Shown piece after piece: positions 57,480-64,000 of a DNA stretch of 64,000 bases. Below the pieces are notes generated by a model. The model was given only the letters and a program-made list of their open reading frames with translations, did not search any database and was not told the origin of the DNA. How positions within the stretch are numbered: the stretch's first letter is position 1; every line of letters begins with the position of its first letter. The stretch lies in contig PVNU02000875.1 of assembly GCA_003013855.2 (NCBI GenBank), forward strand, positions 124,001 through 188,000, written 5' to 3'. Source of the DNA: Liriodendron chinense. Lineage: Eukaryota > Streptophyta > Magnoliopsida > Magnoliales > Magnoliaceae. Both the position numbers and the translations under genes were made by a program.

Positions 57480-58111
57480 TGTTGAGTGTGGAGACAGAAC
57501 TCCACTGAGCTTGGTCGGGCGCCCGGATGGTCTGTGGACCGGGCGCCCGAAATTCAAGACATTTGCTGTTCAGTCTACTGGACTGTTTTGTGAGCAGCCG
57601 GGCGCCCGACGGTCAAAGTGACTGGGCGCCCGAAATTCATATGTCTCCTGTATTTTAACGCTGGACATTCTTTGCATTGGCCGGGCGCCCGACGGTCAAA
57701 GTGACCGGGCGCCCGACCGGCCGCGGGCTTAAGACGCGGGTTTCCTATTTTGTGTTCTAATTGCGAGGTTTACTATATAAAGGGGTGTAAACCGGGATTA
57801 GACAAGGGGATTAGGACTTCTATATGTCCAAGGTGAGAAAAAGGAGAGAAGATTAGCAAAAGGGCCATCTCTGTGCATGGGAGCATAGGAGAAGGTAAGT
57901 GTATTGCTTGTAACTTCGTTTTTTCTTCATAGTGAAGTTTGCACCCGTGGTTTTTTACCCTTGTTGGGGTTTTTCCACGTAAATCTCTGGCTTGTGGATC
58001 GTTGGTTTGTGTGATTCTTTTCTAGTTATTATTTTCTTCCTGTTTATCGTTTGTGGGTGAGACCGGAGATTGGATCTCGTTTCACCGGCGTTGTTGGCGT
58101 GCTGGGCAACA
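57480..58111 (+). repeat. 5' LTR of copia-1
   Basis: 632 bp with TG...CA ends. U3 has six GGGCGCCCG palindromes; TTTACTATATAAAGGGGTGT at 57765-57785 is the TATA region, about 50 bp beyond the last palindrome. Confidence 0.95.
57770..57784 (+). promoter_or_regulatory. TATA box of copia-1 5' LTR
   Basis: TACTATATAAAGGGG, repeated in the 3' LTR at about 62363-62377. Confidence 0.75.
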
Positions 58112-58113
58112 AC

Positions 58114-58125
58114 TGGTATCAAAAC
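58114..58125 (+). other. Primer-binding site of copia-1
   Basis: TGGTATCAAAAC, two bases after the LTR; one G-to-A and one nearby change from the usual TGGTATCAGAGC. Confidence 0.75.
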
Positions 58126-58150
58126 TATTGGTTTAGTTCAACTGGGAGCG

Positions 58151-59100
58151 ATGGCGGAAGATGGAAAAACTAGAATTGAGAAGTTTGATGGTTCAAACTT
58201 TGCCTTCTGGAAGATGCAGATGGAGGATTATCTGTATCAGAAGGACCTCTACATTCCTCTAGAAGGAAAAGAGAAGAAACCAGAAAAGATGACAGATGAT
58301 GAATGGGCTTTAATGGATCGGAAGGCTTTAGGAACGATTCGACTCTCTTTGTCTAAGAGCGTCGCCTTCAACATATCCAAAGTAAAGACCACAAAAGAAT
58401 TAATGTAGGCTTTGGCTACGATGTATGAGAAACCCTTGGCGTCCAACAAGGTTCATCTTATGAAACGGCTTTTCAACATAAAGATGCCAGATGGTGGGGG
58501 CGTGGCTGAACATCTAAACGAGTTCAATACAGTCACGAGCCAATTGGAATCCGTTGGCATCACTTTTGATGACGAGGTCAGGGCCCTATTGATCTTGTCA
58601 AGTTTGCCAGACAGTTGGGATGGTTTAGTGATTGCCGTGAGCAATTTTTCAGGATCTACGAAGTTGAAATTCGATGATGTGGCCGATCTAATTCTAAGTG
58701 AAGAATCTAGAAGGAAGGCATCAGGAACTTCAGGGGATTCAGGAAATGCTCTAAACGTTGAAGGAAGAGGAAGATCTTCAAACAAATGTAGCAATAAACA
58801 CGGTCGTTCTAAGTCGATGAATAAGTCCAAGGGATTGAAAGACAAGGACGGGTATTGGCATTGCGGGAAGAAGGGGCACATGAAGCGTGATTGCAGGGCG
58901 CTTAAGAAACAAGAAGGAAGCTCTCAAGGTGGGAAGGATTCAGTGAATCTATCTGAGGAGAGTGACACAGAGGCGTTGATCTTATCTCTTGATGCGCGTA
59001 ATGAGTCTTGGGTTATAGACTCAGGTGCTTCGTTTCATGCCACTTCATCAAAAGAAGTTCTTCGTGATTATGTGTCAGGTAACTTTGGAAGAGTCTACCT
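58151..59100 (+). pseudogene. Copia-1 gag and protease start
   Basis: Begins MAEDGKTRIEKFDGSNFAFW, the copia gag start, with KMQMEDYLYQKDLY. A TAG at 58406-58408 interrupts it, after which the same frame carries on (MYEKPLASNKVHLMKRLFNI). The zinc knuckle is HCGKKGHMKRDCRA; the usual first Cys of CxxC appears as YWHCGKKGH, so the first Cys is replaced by W-H context (YWHC). The protease active site WVIDSGASFHAT follows at about 59010. Confidence 0.9.
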
Positions 59101-60592
59101 GGGTGATGATGAGCCATGCAGTATTGTTGGCAAAGGAGACGTTCATTTAAGTCAGAAAAACGAAACAGTCTTGAAGCTAAAGGATGTCAGACGTGTACCG
59201 AGTTTGAGACGGAATTTGATCTCAGTGGGGCAGTTGGCAGATACCGGATATGTGACGACATTCACGAGCGATGCATGGAAGGTCACAAAAGGTGCCTTGG
59301 TTATATCTCGAGGAAAGAAGGAAGGTACTTTGTATGTGACTTCCAGATCGTATAGTTCACTCGCAGTTGCATCAACTGGAATGAACGAGCAGTTATGGCA
59401 TCAGAGGTTAGGACATATGAGTGAGAAAGGGATGAAAGTGCTATTGTTAAAGGGGAAGCTACCAGGGTTGAAGGCAATCGATCTGGAATTCTGCGAAGAC
59501 TGCGTGTATGGCAAGCAGAAGAAAGTTAGCTTCAAGAAGACAGGACGCGCTCCAAAAACGCATCTATTGGAGCTTGTACACACTGATGTGTGGGGACCGG
59601 CATAGGTATCATCTTTTGGTGGCTCACGTTATTTTGTTTCCTTTATTGATGATGCTAGTAGAAAACTGTGGGTCTACTTCTTAAAACACAAATCAGATGT
59701 ATTCGATGTATTTAAGAAGTGGAAGGTTATGATAGAAAATGAGACCGGTAAAACTGTGAAGTGTCTCAGATCAGATAATGGGGGAGAATATTGTGATAAG
59801 AGGTTTGAGGAGTATTGTGCAGCAAATGGAATCAAACATCAGAAAACAATTCCAGGGACACCGCAGCAGAACGGTGTGGCCGAGCACATTAACAGGACCA
59901 TCCTTGAGCGCGCTAGGAGCATGAGGCTACATGCAGGGTTGCCCAAGACCTTTTGGGCAGATGCTGTGAATATTGCCGTATATCTCATCAATAGAAGTCC
60001 CTCAGCACCATTGGATGGTGGGCTACCAGAAGAAACGTGGACTGGGAAAGAGGTGAACCTTGCACATCTCAGTGTTTGGTTGCACTTCTTATGTTCACAT
60101 TGATGCAGAGCACAGAAACAAGCTGGATGCGAAGTCCAGGAGGTGCACGTTTATAGGCTACGGGCAGAATGATTTTGGCTACCGGTTTTGGGATATTGAG
60201 AACCGAAAAATCATCAGAAGCAAGGATGTAGTTTTCAATGAAAAAGTGATGCATAAGGACAGTGTGCAGCAAAAGCAGAACAAGGCCGATGAGAAGGAAT
60301 TCGTAAAGTTGGAAGAGTTACCGGACACGAGTGTTACAGTGCCACAGGATGAGCATGCACATGAGCATGATGAGGCAGAGCCGCAGACACCGGTTGTGAG
60401 GAGGTCTACTCGGGAGAGGAGACCCAAGGTCCGATACTCACCCTCCTTACATTATCTACTGCTGACAGATAATGGTGAGCCAGAGCGTTTTGAAGAGGCG
60501 TTACGGTCAGATATGCGGGTTAAGTGGGAGCAAGCCATGGAAGATGAGATGGACTCTCTTGAGTCTAACGTACGTGGGAGCTAGTCACTCTA
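59101..60592 (+). pseudogene. Copia-1 integrase
   Basis: GAG pre-integrase with LWHQRLGHMSEKGMKVL and CEDCVYGKQKKVSF, then HTDVWGPA. A TAG at 59603-59605 interrupts the core. In the same frame FIDDASRKLWVYFLK, RSDNGGEYCDKRFEEYC and PGTPQQNGVAEHINRTI follow with D, D and E catalytic residues in place. A 1-nt frameshift at about 60070 precedes SVFGCTSYVHIDAEHRNKLD, and another at about 60575 ends the frame before RT. Region 60380-60420 holds VVRRSTRERRPKVRYS, the common copia linker. Confidence 0.93.
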
Positions 60593-62026
60593 CCCAAGGG
60601 TAAGAAAGCTCTTCATAACAAGTGGGTTTACAGACTGAAAGAGGAGCACGATGGTTCGAAACGGTACAAGGCTAGACTGGTTGTGAAAGGGTTCCAACAA
60701 AAGGCAGGTATCGATTTCACAGAGATATTTTCACCTGTGGTGAAGATGTCTACGATTCGCATGGTCTTGAGTATAGTGGTTACAGAGGACTTACATCTAG
60801 AGCAGCTAGATGTTAAGACAGCCTTTCTTCATGGAGACCTTGAAGAAGAGATATATATGCATCAGCCGACAGGATACATGGCACCAGGAAAGGAGAACAA
60901 GGTGTGTAAACTGAAGAAGAGTCTATATGGTCTGAACCAAGCCTCAAGGCAGTGGTACAAGAAGTTCGACATTTTCATGTCGGGAAATGGGCACAGGAGA
61001 TGTCATGCAGACCACAGTTGCTACTAGAAGAAGTTTGATACGTCGTATATCATTCTTCTTCTGTATATTGATGATATGCTTGTGGCCGGATCAAGCATGA
61101 AGGACATCTCAGATCTCAAAAGACAACTGTCTCGAGAGTTTGCCATGAAAGATTTGGGAGCTGCAAAACAAATCCTAGGCATGAGGATAAAGCGTGACAG
61201 GAAAAACAAGAAGCTGGTTTTGTCACAGGCAGAGTACATAACCAAGGTACTTGATCGATTCAACATGGGAGGTGCGAAGCCAGTTAGCACTCCATTAGCC
61301 AACCACTTCAAGCTTTCTAAGGAGTAAGGAGCTAAGACACAGGAGGAACGGGACTACATGGCTAAAGTCCCTTATGCGTCAGCCATAGGGAGCCTCATGC
61401 ATGCTATGGTTAGCACGAGGCCAGACATTGCTCAAGCAGTGGGAGTTGTTAGCAGGTACATGAACAACCCCGGGAAAGAACATTGGGAAGCTGTGAAGTG
61501 GATCCTCAGATACCTGGTAGGTACTGTGGATGTAGGGCTGTGTTATGGAGGATCGGAAATTAAGCTACAAGGCTACGTCGATTTAGATTTGGCAGGAGAT
61601 ATCGACAGTAGAAGGAGCACTACAGGGTATGTCTTTACCCTGGGTAGTGCTGCAGTCAATTGGATCTCTCAGTTACAGAAGATAGTAGCCATCAGTACAA
61701 CGGAAGCAGAATATGTTGCAGCTACAGAAGCGTGCAAGGAGATGGTGTGGATGCAAGGTTTTATGGAAGAGTTGGGAAAAAAGCAAGCAGATTGCAAGCT
61801 GTACAGTGATAGTCAGAGTGCAATACACTTGGCTAAGAATTCAGCCTTTCTTTCGAGGACCAAGCACATTGACATCAGATATCACTTCATACGTTCGTTA
61901 CTGGAAGATGGATTGATTGTTTTGGAGAAGATTCATACAAGTGAGAATCCTGCATATATGTTGACCAAGGCGGTCACACGGGAGAAGCTGAAGATCTGTT
62001 CAGCTTTGGTTGGTCTTCAGGCTTGA
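60593..62026 (+). pseudogene. Copia-1 reverse transcriptase and RNase H
   Basis: RT starts LPKGKKALHNKWVYRLKEEH, then RLVVKGFQQKAGIDFTEIFS, LDVKTAFLHGDLEEEIYMHQ, KKSLYGLNQASRQWYKKFD and the active site LLYIDDMLVAG. Stops at 61025-61027 (TAG) and 61325-61327 (TAA) break a frame that is otherwise continuous. RNase H has ISTTEAEYVAATEACKEMVW and SDSQSAIHLAKNSAF and ends at 62026. No other frameshift after 60600. Confidence 0.95.
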
Positions 62027-62084
62027 AGACTGAGAGGTGGTGCACTCCAGATGTAGAAGACAAAGAATCAGGTGGTGATTGTCT

Positions 62085-62097
62085 CCAAGTGCGAGAT
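62085..62097 (+). other. Polypurine tract of copia-1
   Basis: CCAAGTGCGAGAT immediately before the 3' LTR, a decayed form of the usual AAGTGGGAGAT. Confidence 0.6.
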
Positions 62098-62703
62098 TGT
62101 TGAGTGTGGAGACAGAACTCCATTGAGCTTGGTTGGGCGCCCGGACGGTCTGTGGACCGGGCGCCCGAAATTCAGGACGTTTGCTGTTCAGTCCACTGGA
62201 TTGTTTTGTGAGCAGCCGGGCGCCCGACGGTCAGAGTGACCGGGCGCCCGAAATTCATGTCTCCTGTATTTTAACGCTGGACGTTCTTTGCATTGGCCGG
62301 GCGCCCGACCGGCCGCGGGCTTAAGACGCAGGTTTCCTATTTTGTGTTCTAATTGCGGGGTTTACTATATAAAGGGGTGTAAACCGGGATTAGACAAGGG
62401 GATTAGGGCTTCTATACGTCCAAGGTGAGAAAAAGGAGAGAAGATTAGCAAAAGGGCCATCTCTGTGCATGGGAGCATAGGAGAAGGTAAGTGTATTGCT
62501 TGTAACTTCATTTTTTCTTCATAGTGAAGTTTGCACCCGTGGTTTTTTACCCTTGTTGGGGTTTTTCCACGTAAATCTCTGGCTTGTGGATCGTTGGTTT
62601 GTGTGATTCTTTTCTAGTTATTATTTTCTTCCTGTTTATCGTTTGTGGGTGAGACCGGAGATTGGATCTCGGTTCACCGACATTGTTGGCGTGCTGCGCA
62701 ACA
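62098..62703 (+). repeat. 3' LTR of copia-1
   Basis: 606 bp. It has five GGGCGCCCG palindromes where the 5' LTR has six; one 24-bp unit is missing. Confidence 0.95.
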
Positions 62704-63390
62704 TCTACCACAACCCTATTATCTGATTAAACAATTATATTTGATAGGCCCATTCTCACACAAATGCTCATGCCATTGATCATAGCTTGCGCTTCCACTA
62801 CCGTGTTTGACACCTGGCCATAGGCCTTATGGAAAGCAAAGTTTATGTTCCCCAAATGATCCTTGCACACTCCCCCACCTCATGCCTCTCTTGGATTAGC
62901 TCTTGAAGATCCATCCACATTAAGCTTCAACCAGCCAACACCTGGCCTCTGCCACTTCACCACTTGAAATCTTACCTCCCACACCCTCCTTTGAATACCC
63001 ATGTTTTGCATGGTTAATATGAGTCATCCCACACCAGCCCATTCCTATTTGATAGGAGGGAGCTAACTTCCCTGAGCCAACGATGCAGGGAGATAATTTG
63101 AGATGCCTGCATCTGACTCCCCTCATATCTGGATGCATTGCGACTCAGCCACAACTCCCAAATGATGACGCAAGGAGCTAGTCCCAGCAGAGATTTGGAT
63201 GGAGGGGATTGTTTGGCCTTAGCCATCCAGTGGTTTATGCGTCGTTGCACAGTATGATTAGAATTTAAGGGGCATACCAAACAGGTTAGCAAAGTGAGAC
63301 CATACTTCAGTTGCAGCTCTGCCATTACAAAAGAGATGATTGAGGTCTTCAATTTTTCTACCAGCGGAGACGTTTTGATCAGCAACCGAC
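62704..63390 (-). pseudogene. L1 RNase H N-terminal part and end of zf-RVT
   Basis: The minus strand carries zf-RVT sequence EDLNHLFCNGRAATEVWSHF, then RRINHWMAKAKQSP and LAPCVIIWELWLSRNASRYE, a connection segment. In another frame the RNase H starts with GVGWLKLNVDGSSRANPREA, followed by TVVEAQAMINGM and SDN. These contain the first three catalytic acidic residues (D in NVDGS, E in VEAQA, D in SDN). One TAA and one TGA-like break are present. Copia-1 inserted after SDN...VVVD. Confidence 0.85.
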
Positions 63391-63800
63391 CGAGGCACCT
63401 GTCCCGAATGTTGAGTCACTGAGTCCCTCCTCCCCTCCAAAGGCCTAAGCATAAGGTTAGAAGGTTGCTGATGCTGACCATTTCCCGCCTCGCTTGGGCT
63501 CGGCCTTCCAGCTTCACCACTCCCATTCCTAACAGTCATGGAACGATCGTCGATAGTTTGTGTTGCTGCAGCTGATTGCAATCTCTGATGTAGCCCAAAG
63601 GACATTAGATGAGCTTGAGCAGCCTGCATCCCTACAGCTGGCCTACTGTTTAAATCTTGCCCAGTCGAGCTGTGCATAGAATTATCAAGCTCTTCTTCCA
63701 TTTAAGAGTCATAGGGTTGACTTCTCTTACTCCAAAGCTGCTTTTTGACCGCGTGTGGGGGGATAAGTGGGATCTTGGGGAAACAAACTCACACAACATT
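63391..63800 (-). other. Unusual insertion within L1 zf-RVT
   Basis: The zf-RVT begins with NLASRCECCVSLFPQDP (about 63840-63785 on the minus strand) and resumes with the EDLNHLFCNG part at about 63350. In between lie about 400 bp, including an open frame starting MEEELDNSMHSSTGQDLN, rich in Gln, Ser and Asn, which joins in frame to the EDLNHL part. I do not recognise its protein. Confidence 0.5.
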
Positions 63801-64000
63801 CACATCTTGAAGCAAGATTAACTCTGAATCGCTGAATTGCCACATCTACAGGAACTGCCTTGCACATAATCTTTCATACAAATATACCTATCTTCAGAGG
63901 AAGGCTTTTATTACATGCCCATTCTGCCCATTTGCACACTTGATGCTTACGTCGGATTCGATCCCATGCTTACTTGATGGAAAATTTACCTGTATTCGAA
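63801..64000 (-). pseudogene. L1 zf-RVT start and upstream ORF2 end
   Basis: Minus-strand reading KVPVDVAIQRFRVNLASRCE plus CC is the conserved lead of the plant L1 zf-RVT (P.DD.I...G..LASKC.CC). Frame changes occur upstream; the rest of ORF2 lies outside the window. Confidence 0.7.

Larger units (their letters stand above)
57480..62703 (+). mobile_element. Complete Ty1/copia retrotransposon (copia-1), coding region decayed
   Basis: Both LTRs begin TGTTGAGTGTGGAG and end CAACA. The target duplication is TCTAC (57475-57479 and 62704-62708). A primer site and one gag-pol frame lie between. By eye I count roughly 20 substitutions between the LTRs, mostly transitions, plus a 24-bp indel, so the insertion is not recent. 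It lies in an L1 RNase H gene. Gag-pol has four internal stops and two frameshifts. Confidence 0.95.
57040..64000 (-). mobile_element. L1-type LINE, 3' end here, 5' end beyond the window, split by copia-1
   Basis: Read on the minus strand: zf-RVT region (from the window edge), RNase H, 3' UTR and a poly(A) tail seen as a T-run at 57041-57060. Endonuclease and RT would lie outside the window. It inserted at the 3' end of copia-2 and was then hit by a copia element at 57480-62703. Polyadenylation-like ATGTGAATAAATTTGAGTTCC lies just before the tail. Confidence 0.85.

Noticed and set aside
57249..57621. Plus-strand open frames across the L1 3' region and LTR
   Set aside because: They run antisense to the L1 RNase H frame and into the LTR.

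Overview
The window looks like nuclear DNA of a flowering plant, probably woody. It is intron-bearing, AT-rich, full of microsatellites, and built mostly from nested plant transposable elements (Ty3/gypsy, Ty1/copia, L1 LINEs, CACTA transposons and foldback MITEs). I cannot name the species. The abundance of a GGGCCCCACC/GATGTATG-type foldback family reminds me of magnoliid-like genomes, but that is only an impression. I see one plausible host gene, a wall-associated-kinase-like receptor at 46.7-49.0 kb. Its two extracellular exons are present, and no kinase exon follows within the window.

Left block (1-18.45 kb): a minus-strand Athila-like Ty3/gypsy element (LTR, tRNA-type primer site, gag, protease, RT, RNase H, integrase) is split inside RNase H by an 11.9-kb CACTA transposon at 1076-12975. 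The transposon has matching termini and a CAT target duplication; removing it and one CAT makes the gypsy frame continuous. It carries no recognisable transposase. It does carry fragments of at least three unrelated host genes with introns and splice sites (an SDS22-type LRR protein, an LRR receptor-like protein and a BOR-type boron transporter), an AT-rich tandem repeat, and seven foldback repeats in a row.

Middle block (18.45-37.2 kb): a CACTA transposase-associated domain (20.2 kb), a GRF transcription-factor fragment (21.6 kb) and a possible WAT1 fragment lie left of a second, 10.1-kb CACTA (23054-33130, AGA target duplication). This one carries two phase-compatible exons of proteasome subunit alpha-2. 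A third CACTA right terminus at 34.56-34.83 kb suggests the second element may be nested in a third, whose left end I cannot find. A small LTR element and short MITEs follow.

Right block (37.2-64 kb): clusters of foldback repeats and a 1.2-kb tandem duplication precede the receptor gene, whose intron region holds a MITE and an L1 tail. Downstream are a solo copia LTR (49418-50088), a degenerate minisatellite, an old copia element (about 52.15-57.04 kb) hit by two L1 stubs, and an L1 LINE (57.04 kb to the window end). The L1 is itself interrupted by a complete but decayed copia element (57480-62703, TCTAC target duplication).

Two patterns recur. The CACTA ends carry arrays of short GC-rich palindromes, a different motif in each element, and the U3 parts of three LTR families carry comparable arrays. 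Several of the premature stops in the retroelements fit C-to-T change at methylated cytosines.
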